Assembly (NCBI RefSeq): GCF_005405385.1
Contig: NZ_BJDY01000007.1
Span: 62,001-126,000, forward strand
Direction of reading: 5' to 3'
Source of the DNA: Lactiplantibacillus mudanjiangensis
Lineage (GTDB): Bacteria > Bacillota > Bacilli > Lactobacillales > Lactobacillaceae
DNA: 64,000 nucleotides
In this document: in pieces, positions 17,253 through 26,531 of the stretch
How positions within the stretch are numbered: position 1 is the stretch's first letter
Layout of the letters: every line of letters begins with the position of its first letter
Made by a program: the position numbers and the translations under genes
The notes under the pieces: generated by a model
What the model saw: the letters and a program-made list of their open reading frames with translations, nothing else
What the model was told of the DNA's origin: nothing
Database searches by the model: none

Positions 17253-20200
17253 TTATTTACCAGCCTTCATTTGGATCGGTGCATCTGAAGGTTCTTGCAT
17301 GTTTTTCTTCTTCAAGAAGACCATTGAAGCCCATAATAAGATCAGCGAAACAACCGCAAATAAAATTAAAGTTGCAATGGATGACACGAACGTCCCAGTG
17401 CCCCAGCCACCGGTCAATGATTCCCGGAAAGCTAAGATTGAGTACGTTAATGGCAAGAATGGATGAATGACATTAAAGAAGTGGTTCGTAATTTCCATTG
17501 GGAAGGTCCCACCAGAACCACCAAGTTGTAACATCAGTAAGACCATCGCTAAGAAACGACCTGGGTTATCAAGTAACATCGACAAGAACATGACGATGAA
17601 CATCGACGCCAGTGCGAATATAATTGCCGTCGTAAAGTAGCCTGCCATACTAATTGGTTTCAACCCAACAATCAATAACGCGATACATTCAATAATCGCC
17701 ATCAAGATTGCTACCGGAACACCAACAGCTAACTTGCTCAAGAACCAGTCAGTTGCTGAACCATCATCATCGGCAATCCGACGAATTGGGTAAGCAAAGT
17801 TAAAGACAATCGCCCCAACGTATAATGCCAATGATAAGACATATGGTGCTAAGGCATGACCGTAGTTAGGTACATAACTGTAATTACTGTGCGTTAACTT
17901 AGAAGGTGTTGCAAACATTTGTGCATTCGCATTCTTCAATGGCGTAGCGTTAACCGTATCGGCCCCATCTTGAAGTGACGTTGCTAATGTGCCGTTACCA
18001 TTCTTAAGTTTCTTCGTTCCACTTAAGAGTTTTGGTGAATTGGCATCAAGCTTGTCGGCCCCATCAGAGAGTTGTTGGACACCAGAAACGAGTTGACCAG
18101 TGCTGCCTTGTAAAGTTTGCATCCCAGTGTTTAATTGAGTAGCACCTGAATCTAGTTTTTGAACACCAGAGACTAGTGTTGGCACTTTGCCGTTTAAGGT
18201 AACTAAACCATTAGTTACTTGACTAGAACCACTGGCTAATTGTTGAACACCGCTAGTTAATGCTGGAATTTGACCATTCAAGGTTTGAAGCCCACCCGAA
18301 ACTTGTTTAGAACCGTTAAACAGTTGAGAAACACCAGAAACTAGTGTTGGTACTGATTGGTTCAGTTGTGCAGTACCACTGGCAAGTTGTGAGGCACCAT
18401 CAACTAATGCTGCTGAATTGTTCGTTAATTTCTTACCCCCAGCGTTTAAATCACTGATACCTTGAGTTAACGTTGGTACTTTACTGTTTAGAGCGTTTAA
18501 TCCTGATGATAATTGACTAGCACCAGTATTTAAATTATTAGAATTAGCAGCTAACTTGCTAGTTCCAGCCGAAATTTTCTGTGAACCAGCGGTCAGTGCA
18601 CTAATACCACTAACCATTGCAGGTGCTTTACTATTTAATTCACTTAATCCTGCATTTAATTTGGTTGCACCAGGTTGTAGTTTATCGAATCCGGCCGCGA
18701 TACCGGTCGCACCCGCATTTAATTCTTCAATTTTAGGTGCCAATTGAGAAACCTGAGCATTTAACTGATCAATACCAGCCGCAATTTTCTGAGCAAGTTC
18801 AACTGTTTGAGCATCAGAATTAGCAGCTACGCCAGTCGTTGTGGCTTGTTTCAAAGCCGTTGCATCTGCCTGTAATGCTTTAGCTGTCGTAACTGCAGCC
18901 GTATTATTATTAGCAGTCGTCGTGCTAGTACTTTGACCAGATCCCTTTAAAGTAGCCTTTAAATCATCAACTTGTTTTTGACTTAACCCATCCTTAGAAG
19001 CGACTGCATCAATTTTGCTATTAATTTCAGTATCACTAGTACCACTAGTTGTTGTTTTGCTTGTATCCTGATTAGTTGCCGCTACCAATTGGTCAGTTTT
19101 ACTTTGCATTTCGCTAGTTAAACTTTGAATTTTAGTCGTGTTAGTTGATGACGAAGCCGTTGGTGTTGCCGACAACAATTTCACCAGTTGAGCCATGCTA
19201 GCTTGCAAGGTTTGTACACTAGTTTGAGCAGCTGGTAATTGTGTGTTCAAACTAGTAGTTCCTGCTGCTACCGCTTTACTGATTGGTTGTGCAGCGTTGA
19301 TTCCTTCTAATAAACTAGTAGAACCAGCATACAAAGACTGACTATCAGTTCCTAAACTACTCGTACTAGTCTTCAAATCGGCTAATTTACTGGATAAGTT
19401 TTGAGCACCAGTATTAGCTGAATCTACACCAGCCGTATATTCAGTTAAACCCCTTGTTAAGTTTTTAGAGCCGGTCTCTAATGCAGTAACACCGCTAGAT
19501 AACTCGCCCGTTTTACTATTTAGTGTCCGAATACCAGTCGACAATGTATAAACACCATCAGTATAAGTGACAACACCAACTTTTAGAGCTTTTGAACCGT
19601 CAGCTAACTTAACTACGCCACTAGCTAAGGCTCCGGTTTTACCATTCAAAGTACCTAAACCACTCGTTACTTGACTTGAACCACTAGCTAACTTATTAAC
19701 CCCACTAGCCAACGCCCCAGTCTTACCATTCAAGGTATTCAAGCCGCTCGTCACTTGACCTGACCCGCTAGCCAATTTGCTAACACCACTAGCTAATTCG
19801 CCAGTGCTACCATTTAAGGTATCAAGACCACTCTTCAATTGACTGGTCCCGCTAGCTAACTTGTTAATCCCAGCAGGCATCTTTTTAACCTTGGTATTCA
19901 ACTCGGTAGTCCCGTTTTTCAACGTGTGAACCCCAGTCGTGTACGTCTTCAAGCCATCTTGTAATACGACTGTCCCATCTTTCAACTGACGGGCACCTTT
20001 AGCCGCTTTTTCAAACCCTTTACCAGCGGTTTTAACTTGTTTGAACATCGCCAAAGCATACGCCTTCGTCACTGAAGCCCGCACAGTGGTATTCAACTGA
20101 GTTGCCCCAGTATCACTAATGACTTTAGCAATATAGTTCAAGGAGGCATTGGTCGAATAATGTAACTTCATCCGTTTAGGATTTTTACTCGTGACCGTTG

Positions 20201-20549
20201 TGGCATTCTTGGAGAAATTACTTGGAATGGTCACAACTGTATAGTACTTATGCTGTGCCATCCCCTCTTCTGCCTTATCCGCTGACACAAAACGCCATTT
20301 CAATTGATCATTTTTCTTTAAGTTCTTAACCATTTGTTCACCAACGGCTAAACGTTCACCTTGATAATGAACCGGTTTATCATTATTAACCACCGCTACT
20401 GGTAAGTTCTTCGTATCCCCATACGGATCCCAGACCGAAGTCAGGAAGAACACACTATATAGAAATGGAATCAGAATCATGACTGAGACTGAAAGCCATA
20501 AAATTTTACTATGACGAATTGATCGCCATTCCTCGCTAATCATCTTCAC
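17253..20549 (-). CDS. YhgE/Pip family membrane protein with long repeat region
   Basis: 1098-residue membrane protein of the YhgE/Pip (phage infection protein) family. One N-terminal transmembrane helix (about 15-36) is followed by a very long extracellular region and about five C-terminal helices (from about residue 900). The extracellular part contains many copies of a repeat of the form LxSGxxxLxxGxxxLNGKTGALASG, separated by a Ser/Thr-rich linker (about 480-560). The repeats suggest an elongated coiled or helical stalk. Family members include the lactococcal Pip phage receptor and ESX-like YueB. GTG 20549 with GGAAGG upstream is the start. Co-transcribed with the TetR gene 31 nt upstream, which probably controls it. 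Confidence 0.88.
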   Translation of the reverse strand: MKMISEEWRSIRHSKILWLSVSVMILIPFLYSVFFLTSVWDPYGDTKNLPVAVVNNDKPVHYQGERLAVGEQMVKNLKKNDQLKWRFVSADKAEEGMAQHKYYTVVTIPSNFSKNATTVTSKNPKRMKLHYSTNASLNYIAKVISDTGATQLNTTVRASVTKAYALAMFKQVKTAGKGFEKAAKGARQLKDGTVVLQDGLKTYTTGVHTLKNGTTELNTKVKKMPAGINKLASGTSQLKSGLDTLNGSTGELASGVSKLASGSGQVTSGLNTLNGKTGALASGVNKLASGSSQVTSGLGTLNGKTGALASGVVKLADGSKALKVGVVTYTDGVYTLSTGIRTLNSKTGELSSGVTALETGSKNLTRGLTEYTAGVDSANTGAQNLSSKLADLKTSTSSLGTDSQSLYAGSTSLLEGINAAQPISKAVAAGTTSLNTQLPAAQTSVQTLQASMAQLVKLLSATPTASSSTNTTKIQSLTSEMQSKTDQLVAATNQDTSKTTTSGTSDTEINSKIDAVASKDGLSQKQVDDLKATLKGSGQSTSTTTANNNTAAVTTAKALQADATALKQATTTGVAANSDAQTVELAQKIAAGIDQLNAQVSQLAPKIEELNAGATGIAAGFDKLQPGATKLNAGLSELNSKAPAMVSGISALTAGSQKISAGTSKLAANSNNLNTGASQLSSGLNALNSKVPTLTQGISDLNAGGKKLTNNSAALVDGASQLASGTAQLNQSVPTLVSGVSQLFNGSKQVSGGLQTLNGQIPALTSGVQQLASGSSQVTNGLVTLNGKVPTLVSGVQKLDSGATQLNTGMQTLQGSTGQLVSGVQQLSDGADKLDANSPKLLSGTKKLKNGNGTLATSLQDGADTVNATPLKNANAQMFATPSKLTHSNYSYVPNYGHALAPYVLSLALYVGAIVFNFAYPIRRIADDDGSATDWFLSKLAVGVPVAILMAIIECIALLIVGLKPISMAGYFTTAIIFALASMFIVMFLSMLLDNPGRFLAMVLLMLQLGGSGGTFPMEITNHFFNVIHPFLPLTYSILAFRESLTGGWGTGTFVSSIATLILFAVVSLILLWASMVFLKKKNMQEPSDAPIQMKAGK

Positions 20550-20580
20550 TACATGGAACCTTCCTTCACCTAAATAAAAT

Positions 20581-21138
20581 TCATACCGAATGCTGCTCGA
20601 GTGAGAAAAACGTCGCCAACGTCGTCTGAATTGCCGCTTGCGTTTCAGGAGACGCGCCGTCTAAGCGCTCACTATTTAACCACTGCACAATACTCGTAAT
20701 CGCCCCACTCACCAGGTAAGCCGTTAAATCCGGTTGAGCCGCTTTGCGAATCATGACAAAAACATGATCGTGCGCCCCAGTTTGCGCGATCGCTAAGAAA
20801 CAAGCATTCACCACTTGTTGCGAGCGATTATTATCGCCTTCCGTATTCGTCACGAGTAAGTGCCGTAAAATCTGAGTATGTGTCCCGATAAATCGGGCCA
20901 TCACGCCTGAGCCGGCCGCATTCGCTTGTTCCGCCGCCAGTAAATCTTCAATCGCCCGCATCACCAATTGCGTCAGTAAATCGAATTTGTCCGTATAATA
21001 CCGATAAAAGCTACTACGATGAATGAGCGCTCGCGTACAAATCTGTTCAACCGTAATTTGTGACATCGACCGTTCTTCTAACAGTTGGTACATTGCGCGC
21101 TGCAAATCCAGCTCCGTGCGCACTGAAATTGTAACCAC
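20581..21138 (-). CDS. TetR family transcriptional regulator
   Basis: About 185 residues. N-terminal HTH: AMYQLLEERSMSQITVEQIC then ALIHRSSFYRYYTDKFDLL, typical of TetR proteins. The C-terminal ligand or dimer domain is not informative. Two GTG starts are possible (21138 or 21123); the Shine-Dalgarno-like AGGGGTGG overlaps the first, so 21123 may be real. It heads an operon with the YhgE-type gene. Its upstream region carries the dyad TTCGAATATTAGAA at 21163, which is shared with the ArsR promoter. Confidence 0.88.
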   Translation of the reverse strand: MVTISVRTELDLQRAMYQLLEERSMSQITVEQICTRALIHRSSFYRYYTDKFDLLTQLVMRAIEDLLAAEQANAAGSGVMARFIGTHTQILRHLLVTNTEGDNNRSQQVVNACFLAIAQTGAHDHVFVMIRKAAQPDLTAYLVSGAITSIVQWLNSERLDGASPETQAAIQTTLATFFSLEQHSV

Positions 21139-21162
21139 CCCTTTTGACCTTTAATTCTTCCA

Positions 21163-21176
21163 TTCGAATATTAGAA
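21163..21176. promoter_or_regulatory. Candidate ArsR operator upstream of tetR-yhgE
   Basis: Near-palindrome TTCGAATATTAGAA in the 5' region of the TetR gene. It differs by one base from the reverse complement of 21580-21593 (TTCAAATATTAGAA) upstream of the arsR gene. AT-rich dyads of this form are typical of ArsR-family sites. Confidence 0.5.
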
Positions 21177-21187
21177 TTAATCAGACC

Positions 21188-21220
21188 TAAAACGACGTTG
21201 CTCCCGAGGCAACGCTTTTA
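21188..21220 (-). terminator. Terminator of the arsR gene
   Basis: A GCGTTGCC / GGAGCAACG hairpin on the minus strand is followed by a short T-stretch, just past the ArsR stop at 21226. Confidence 0.6.
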
Positions 21221-21225
21221 GTCCC

Positions 21226-21555
21226 CTAATGTAAATATGGCTTTTGCTTTAAATCTTCACGTAACGTATGAATCAGATGTTCCACTTTGGTGAGTGGGCC
21301 ATCAAACGTCACATGATAATAATTGCGGGTTCCTTGGCGTTCAACTGTCACAAAGTGATGATCTTTTAGCGTCTTCAATTGATGTGAGACGGCCGGTTGT
21401 GAAATCTGCATAATCTTTGTTAACTCACCGACGGTCAACCCTTTTGCATGTTGCGTCAATTCGATCATAATTTGTTGACGACGTTCATCTGCGAGTGCCT
21501 CAAAAATCGGAATTGTTTCGCGAAATTCTTGTAGTGCCGCTTCATTGGGATTCAT
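21226..21555 (-). CDS. ArsR family transcriptional regulator
   Basis: 109-residue winged-helix repressor. The HTH spans about residues 32-75 (LTVGELTKIMQISQPAVSHQLKTL), followed by the wing (FVTVERQGTRNYYHV). No Cys-x-Cys metal-binding pair is present, so it is not an evident arsenic or cadmium sensor and may respond to another signal. AAAGGAGG precedes ATG 21555. A dyad lies 25 nt upstream of the start and recurs before the next gene, so autoregulation and control of tetR-yhgE are likely. Confidence 0.9.
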   Translation of the reverse strand: MNPNEAALQEFRETIPIFEALADERRQQIMIELTQHAKGLTVGELTKIMQISQPAVSHQLKTLKDHHFVTVERQGTRNYYHVTFDGPLTKVEHLIHTLREDLKQKPYLH

Positions 21556-21579
21556 GTTTTAGCCTCCTTTATTCTTATA

Positions 21580-21593
21580 TTCTAATATTTGAA
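21580..21593. promoter_or_regulatory. Candidate ArsR operator (autoregulatory)
   Basis: TTCTAATATTTGAA (reverse complement TTCAAATATTAGAA) lies 25 nt before the arsR start and matches the tetR-upstream dyad at 13 of 14 positions. Confidence 0.5.
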
Positions 21594-21651
21594 TGAATCA
21601 ATATTAACTCATTTTCCCGCACTTGACAACCCACTAATGCGTGCCAAGCAC

Positions 21652-21820
21652 AAAAAAGCACCCGACCGGCAGAACGGTCAGGTACTCAAAGGGTAATTGC
21701 AATCCAACGACTGATTCGCAATGTCTTGGTTGGGAGCCGAGACATCGTTATGGAAAAGTCACAGGTCTTCTGGGAAGGATTAACCAGTGACTCAGGTCGC
21801 ACGACTATATAACGTTACTT
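21652..21820 (-). ncRNA. Candidate structured RNA with own promoter and terminator
   Basis: About 170 nt on the minus strand. A promoter is visible (TTGATA at 21849-21854, 16-nt spacer, TATTAT at 21827-21832). Three hairpins follow: AGTCAC...GTGACT (21755-21795), GATGTCT...AGACATT (21719-21748) and TTGC-AATC...GATT-GCAA (21697-21721). A strong terminator (stem ending in GGTCGGGTGC plus T6) occupies 21652-21687. No good reading frame is inside. It could be a stand-alone small RNA (6S-like size) or a terminating leader of arsR; I do not recognise a known class. Confidence 0.5.
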
Positions 21821-22035
21821 GTCAATATAATATAAGAGAAATAATTGCTATCAACGGCGGTTAAGCAACGCTATGTCTTATAGTATAAACACATTTATCG
21901 AATTTACTAGCGATGATTAAACCATTTTGTCGCAAAACAGGACAGATTAACCTAACTGTCTTAGATTTCCTAAAAAGCCTATACATTAGGAAAGAAAACG
22001 GTTTAAATAGATCTATGCCAATATCTAAATCCAGC

Positions 22036-22070
22036 AAAAAAGACGCCAACCTCATCGATTGCCGTCTTTA
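22036..22070 (-). terminator. Terminator of the nuclease gene
   Basis: An imperfect stem, AAAGACGGCAATC / GTTGGCGTCTTTT, with a T-run lies past the stop at 22083 on the minus strand. Confidence 0.65.
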
Positions 22071-22082
22071 TAATCAAAATAA

Positions 22083-23021
22083 TTAGTTTGCTTTATTAAG
22101 TGCTTTCTTAGCGTATTTATAGCCATACTTCACCAGTTCTTTTTCAACTTGCTTACTGGTTGTGGTTTTACTTGAATAACTACCTGAGCTTGTCGCTGTA
22201 TTATTACTACTCGTGACCTTATCCGCGCCAGCAACTTGCATGCTTGCATCGGCTTTACCGCGACCTGTTGCATAATCAAAGCTAACTCCTGGTTCAACGT
22301 TCCAGATATAAACATTAAAGTTCACACTACCATCCGTCGAAATCGCTTGTGACCAGTAGCCACGTGGCATCAATTCATTACCACGGAACACGGTAGTGAC
22401 GCGATAAATCACTTTCTTGCCTTGTTCCAATGCAGTGCGGACTTGGTTTTCATAAATCTGCATCGTCTGTTGATTGGAATAAGCTGTTTGCGTCGCTAAG
22501 TTCTTAGGGTTATCCAATGAGCCATCCTCGCCAGCTTTATAAACACCTGTATTCGTCAAATTAAATGATAACGTGTAGGCAATCAGATGACCGCGGTTTT
22601 GCGGATAAACCCGTTTCCCGTTAACCTTGATCGCTTGATTATGCCAACCAGTTGGACTCCATGTTTGGGCCGTTCGACCGGCAGAGCGACCTAAATTAGC
22701 CTTGCTCAAATAAGCCGTATCCGTTGTTGTCCGGTTCAAACTGTCCAAGTCACCATAATCAATCTTAGAATGTTTCCACAAACTGGCCTTCAACGTACTC
22801 TTACCGCTGTTCACCTTAATCGCCGCCGCGCCACCAGATTTATAAGTCTGTTTCGCTAAACTAGCATAAGTCCCCTTGACGTTCCCACTGGTAGCCTTAC
22901 TACTCGTGCTACTATCTGATGAACTCGAGTCACTTGCTAATTGATCCAAACTACTACAGCCGCCAAGTAGTAGTGCTAACCCTAAAATACTCACTATGGT
23001 GCCTAAACGCCATCGTTTCAT
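22083..23021 (-). CDS. DNA/RNA non-specific endonuclease, lipoprotein or secreted
   Basis: 312 residues. A lipoprotein-like signal peptide ends in LALLLGGCSSL, so the protein is probably anchored outside the membrane via Cys22. After a Ser-rich linker comes an EndA-type beta-beta-alpha-metal nuclease domain with QNRGHLIAY (the DRGH-type motif, here Asn for Asp, His as general base) and a metal-binding Asn region SNQQTMQIYE. It would degrade extracellular DNA/RNA. GGCGGAG precedes ATG 23021. A nutritional or DNA-uptake role is inferred from the family. Confidence 0.88.
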   Translation of the reverse strand: MKRWRLGTIVSILGLALLLGGCSSLDQLASDSSSSDSSTSSKATSGNVKGTYASLAKQTYKSGGAAAIKVNSGKSTLKASLWKHSKIDYGDLDSLNRTTTDTAYLSKANLGRSAGRTAQTWSPTGWHNQAIKVNGKRVYPQNRGHLIAYTLSFNLTNTGVYKAGEDGSLDNPKNLATQTAYSNQQTMQIYENQVRTALEQGKKVIYRVTTVFRGNELMPRGYWSQAISTDGSVNFNVYIWNVEPGVSFDYATGRGKADASMQVAGADKVTSSNNTATSSGSYSSKTTTSKQVEKELVKYGYKYAKKALNKAN

Positions 23022-23094
23022 GATTTACTCCGCCCCATCTATCTAAAATTTACAGTTTCTATCATACCGTAATTCCAGAAGGGGAACAAACGTT

Positions 23095-23643
23095 TTATGA
23101 CAAATGACGTAAAGTTAACCAATCCGAACGTAAAATGCCATATTTTACGGAGTCAAAGTACTGATCTTGCCAGTAGCGTACTTGGGGAATCCGGCCTTCT
23201 TGATTGAGACCAATCTTGCTAGCTAGGTGCATCATCCGTTCATTACCCGACCAAGTCGTTAACCCGATATGCGGTAAATCCGTGACCGCTTGGAAGAGAT
23301 GATCCAGCCACAATGGCAAGGCCTGTTGACCAATATGTTGGCCCCAATGCGTATCATCGAAAATTAAAATGCCTACTTCTAACCAACGTTTTAAGTCATC
23401 ATCCACAAAGTGATAATTCACGCTACCGACAATCTGTTCATCTACGGTAATCACCCAATTACGTTGATCGTCCAGCCAATCATGTGGCCCGATCAAATGA
23501 GTAAAGACGACTTCACTCGGTAATTCATCATGAAAATACGGCCCATTCCACTTTAGCCACTCTGCTTGTGGATTACTGAATCCAATTTGCCACAGCGTCG
23601 TGAGCTCTGTCGGTTGTACTGGTCGAATCTTAACTGTTGCCAT
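23095..23643 (-). CDS. GNAT family N-acetyltransferase
   Basis: 182-residue acetyltransferase of the RimJ/RimL-like GNAT group. Motif A appears degenerate (DTHWGQHIGQQALPLW), followed by a Trp-rich C-terminus and LASKIGLNQEGRIPQ, common in this subgroup. It would use acetyl-CoA to acetylate an unknown amine. GGGGTGG precedes ATG 23643. Single gene. Confidence 0.85.
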   Translation of the reverse strand: MATVKIRPVQPTELTTLWQIGFSNPQAEWLKWNGPYFHDELPSEVVFTHLIGPHDWLDDQRNWVITVDEQIVGSVNYHFVDDDLKRWLEVGILIFDDTHWGQHIGQQALPLWLDHLFQAVTDLPHIGLTTWSGNERMMHLASKIGLNQEGRIPQVRYWQDQYFDSVKYGILRSDWLTLRHLS

Positions 23644-23715
23644 GTTACCACCCCGTTTGTTATGTATGCGTTACTTATTTAGTACTAATTTCCAATATCA
23701 ACTATCCTCACCCTT

Positions 23716-23796
23716 GCCACCTACCGTTCGCCCACCTTGAGCCGGAACGCTGTGGGCGGACCGGCCGAGCTCAAGGTGGACTCACTCTCGGTTATA
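23716..23796 (-). repeat. Interspersed repeat, internally deleted copy D (about 81 bp)
   Basis: In reverse orientation it carries the right end of the family (GCCACCTAC terminal repeat, then the gttcgcccacc block) joined directly to the 'ccgagagtgagtccac' block. About 120 nt between these are missing relative to copies A and C, and the whole left half is absent. It lies between the GNAT start and the hydrolase terminator. Confidence 0.75.
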
Positions 23797-23881
23797 CTAG
23801 TTACCGAATCAGTTAATACCGGTACGTTTTCTATCGCATCATTATCTTTCACCCTTTAGATGACTGATTCTTAGTATAGAG

Positions 23882-23917
23882 AAAGACCGCCTTAGCAACA
23901 ACTAAAGCGGTCAAAAA
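23882..23917 (-). terminator. Terminator of the dehalogenase-like hydrolase
   Basis: The hairpin GACCGCTTTAG / CTAAGGCGGTC on the minus strand is followed by a short T-rich tail. Confidence 0.6.
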
Positions 23918-23922
23918 TAATG

Positions 23923-24768
23923 CTATTCGGCAAATTCTTCTTTAATTAAGTCGGCGATTTCTTGCGCGTGTGTTTCTAACGCAAAGTGTCCGCTATTTAC
24001 AAGTTCAACCCGGGTTTTAGTATCATCCTGTTTAAAGGCTTCGGCACCGGGATAAATGAACGATGGATCATTCTTCCCCCAAACAGCCAATAGTTTTGGT
24101 TGATGTTCCCGTAAATAGGCTTGAAATTGAGGATAACGTTTGATGTTATTTTGGTAATCAAAGATTAAATCTAATTGCCGTTCAGCGTAGTCAGGTGTTT
24201 GCGTGTACGCAATATCCAACGTATAGCCATCTGGTGAAACTTTACCGGGTTCCGTCCCAAAGGTGTATTGCCCTTTAATCGTGGCTGGCGCAAACGCATT
24301 ACGATAACTGTCGCGTTTTTCGGCTGTTGGATGATCCCAGAAGTCTTGCCGAGTCGCCCATTTGTCACCAAGACCTGCTTGATAAACATTCCCATTTTGA
24401 CTGATGATCCCAGCGATCCATTCGGGATGCGTCATTGCAATTTGAAAACCAATGGGTGCGCCATAGTCAAAAACATATAGATAGAATTTCGTTAAATTCA
24501 GCTTTTCAAGAAATGCCGTCATAACCTTGGCTAAATGATCAAACGTATAATCGAATTCGGTGTGTAATGGCGCACTTGATTGACCAAAGCCAGGAAAATC
24601 TGGGGCGATCAAGTGAAAGTTGTCTGCCAAGGCTGGCATTAAATCCCGAAACATGTGACTAGCTGATGGAAAGCCGTGGAATAAAACCAGGGTTGGTTTG
24701 TTGACGTCCCCTGCTTCGCGATAAAAAATATTTAAGCCGTTTACGTCGATTGTTTGATATTTAGTCAT
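23923..24768 (-). CDS. Alpha/beta hydrolase with Asp nucleophile (dehalogenase/epoxide hydrolase-like)
   Basis: 281 residues. The oxyanion motif FHGFPSASHMF and the nucleophile elbow YVFDYGAPIG place an Asp, not a Ser, at the nucleophile position. That is characteristic of haloalkane dehalogenases, fluoroacetate dehalogenases and epoxide hydrolases. A late His in VNSGHFALE completes the triad. The likely chemistry is ester-intermediate hydrolysis of halides or epoxides, but the natural substrate is unknown. ATG 24768 with AAGGAG 8 nt upstream is chosen over the upstream in-frame codon. Confidence 0.88.
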   Translation of the reverse strand: MTKYQTIDVNGLNIFYREAGDVNKPTLVLFHGFPSASHMFRDLMPALADNFHLIAPDFPGFGQSSAPLHTEFDYTFDHLAKVMTAFLEKLNLTKFYLYVFDYGAPIGFQIAMTHPEWIAGIISQNGNVYQAGLGDKWATRQDFWDHPTAEKRDSYRNAFAPATIKGQYTFGTEPGKVSPDGYTLDIAYTQTPDYAERQLDLIFDYQNNIKRYPQFQAYLREHQPKLLAVWGKNDPSFIYPGAEAFKQDDTKTRVELVNSGHFALETHAQEIADLIKEEFAE

Positions 24769-24861
24769 GATGAAGATCTCCTTAAGTTGTTTTTGTATTT
24801 CGTGTATGTACACAGTATAGAATCAAAAACTGATAAATACAACCCCTTTTTTAAAATTTCG

Positions 24862-24894
24862 AAAAAAAAGACGTTCCGTCAAAACAGAACGTCT
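24862..24894 (-). terminator. Terminator of the MFS gene
   Basis: The stem AGACGTTC / GAACGTCT precedes a run of eight T on the minus strand. Confidence 0.8.
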
Positions 24895-24902
24895 GAACAC
24901 CC

Positions 24903-26408
24903 TTAATTTAAATGATGACTAAACCGTGGTAATCGGAATCGATGTGCGCGTGGTTGTGGCGCTTGGAACCAACAAATATCAATCGCCACACCTAATACTA
25001 ATAAACATAATGCTAAGCCCATAATATGATGTAAACCAGTGTGAAGAATCATCCGCATCGTTGGCAACAACGCTGTCGGTAAGTTCTTAGCACTGTTGGC
25101 ATCACTTAACTTATTCATCATCGTTAACGTGACTTGGCCGTTCGTCTGACCGATCCCCGCAGTTAACGCATGATTCAAGACGATACTATAAATCGAAGCC
25201 ATAAACGTTTGCCCGAGCATTCGCACTAACAAACTAAATGACGTCGCAATTGGGACATCGCGATGAGCGGCCTGTTGCTGGACACTGACTTGTAAGACCG
25301 TAAAACAAATCCCAATCCCGGCCCCTTGCAAGCCACCAGCCACTAAGAGTAACCAGTAATTGGTTTGCACACCAGCTAACGCTAAGACCCCACAGGCCAA
25401 CAACATACCGACAAAACCAATCATGACTACTGTTCGAGTCGACCATTTGCGTTCCAATCGTGAACTCCATTGAGCCCCCATAAAGTTAGTAATTGATCCT
25501 GGAATCTGAGTCACACCCCCGATAACAGCGGTCGTTCCCAGTAAGCCTTGCGCCCACATTGGCACGTAGACATTGAATCCAACAAAGAAACCATAAATCA
25601 AAAAGAACATTCCAAAGGCGGCAACCAAATAACGATTCTTGAACAAACGTAACGGCACAATTGGATCGGCCGCTGTTCGTTCAACCCGCACAAGTGCGGC
25701 TAATAAAACTACTGATAAGACCAGAATTAATCCCACCGCGAGACCAGATAGCTTTCCAATCATTTCAATTGCGACTAATAAACTAACTAAGCCACCGGCT
25801 AATAAACCCGCGCCCCAATAATCAACTTTAGCCGTAGTCGCCGTGACTTTTGGCGCACGATACAATAGTTGAATAATCGCCATTGAGGCTAAGCCAATTG
25901 GAATATTAATATAAAAAACCCAATGCCAACCGAAATTATCAACGATAAAGCCCCCTACTAGCGGTCCGATAATTGCCGCCGTACTGAAACTAGCCGTGAC
26001 ATAGCCGAAAACCTTGCCCCGTTTAATCGGGTCCTTGTAAATCTCGGCATAAATAATATATGGAATTGCGGTCATCCCGCCACTTCCGATTCCCATAATC
26101 GTCCGAGCGATAATTAAGAAGATAATGTTCGGTGCTAACCCTTCCAACAAGGCACCTAACACAAAGATACTAGTTGAGATCTGGTAGGCCCGTTTATTGC
26201 CAATCCGTTCACCTAATTTGCTCCATAACGGTGTCGTCACCGCCCCTCCTAATAAGAACACGGCAACAATCCAGCCCATCAGTTGAAGACCGTGTAGATC
26301 ACTAATAATCGCCGGTAAAGCGGTGCTAATAATCGTACTATCTAAGCCGTTCATGGCATTCGACAGTAGTAACGCTAGTGTGACAATCATCACGACTCGT
26401 TTTGACAC
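24903..26408 (-). CDS. MFS drug:H+ antiporter, DHA2 (14-TM) family
   Basis: 501-residue multidrug exporter with about 14 transmembrane helices. DHA2 marks are LSNAMNGLDSTIISTALP in helix 1, LGERIGNKRAYQIS after helix 2, and GPLVGGFIVDNFGWHWVFYI then NIPIGL near helices 5-6. It uses the proton gradient to pump cationic or amphipathic compounds out. GTG 26408 with GAGAGGGG is the start. No regulator is adjacent. Confidence 0.93.
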   Translation of the reverse strand: MSKRVVMIVTLALLLSNAMNGLDSTIISTALPAIISDLHGLQLMGWIVAVFLLGGAVTTPLWSKLGERIGNKRAYQISTSIFVLGALLEGLAPNIIFLIIARTIMGIGSGGMTAIPYIIYAEIYKDPIKRGKVFGYVTASFSTAAIIGPLVGGFIVDNFGWHWVFYINIPIGLASMAIIQLLYRAPKVTATTAKVDYWGAGLLAGGLVSLLVAIEMIGKLSGLAVGLILVLSVVLLAALVRVERTAADPIVPLRLFKNRYLVAAFGMFFLIYGFFVGFNVYVPMWAQGLLGTTAVIGGVTQIPGSITNFMGAQWSSRLERKWSTRTVVMIGFVGMLLACGVLALAGVQTNYWLLLVAGGLQGAGIGICFTVLQVSVQQQAAHRDVPIATSFSLLVRMLGQTFMASIYSIVLNHALTAGIGQTNGQVTLTMMNKLSDANSAKNLPTALLPTMRMILHTGLHHIMGLALCLLVLGVAIDICWFQAPQPRAHRFRLPRFSHHLN

Positions 26409-26531
26409 TTCGAAACCCCTCTCGTTTATTAAAAAAATAATTGCAAAATAAGTAAATCCTATCCTTTAAGATTACACTATTTTCAGAAAGAACACGAGGG
26501 GTTACAGAAAAAGAATGACACGTTTCGGCAT

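Noticed and set aside
21861-22055. A 64-residue minus-strand frame between the structured RNA and the nuclease
   Set aside because: No Shine-Dalgarno, no recognisable protein features, and it overlaps the nuclease terminator and the RNA promoter region.
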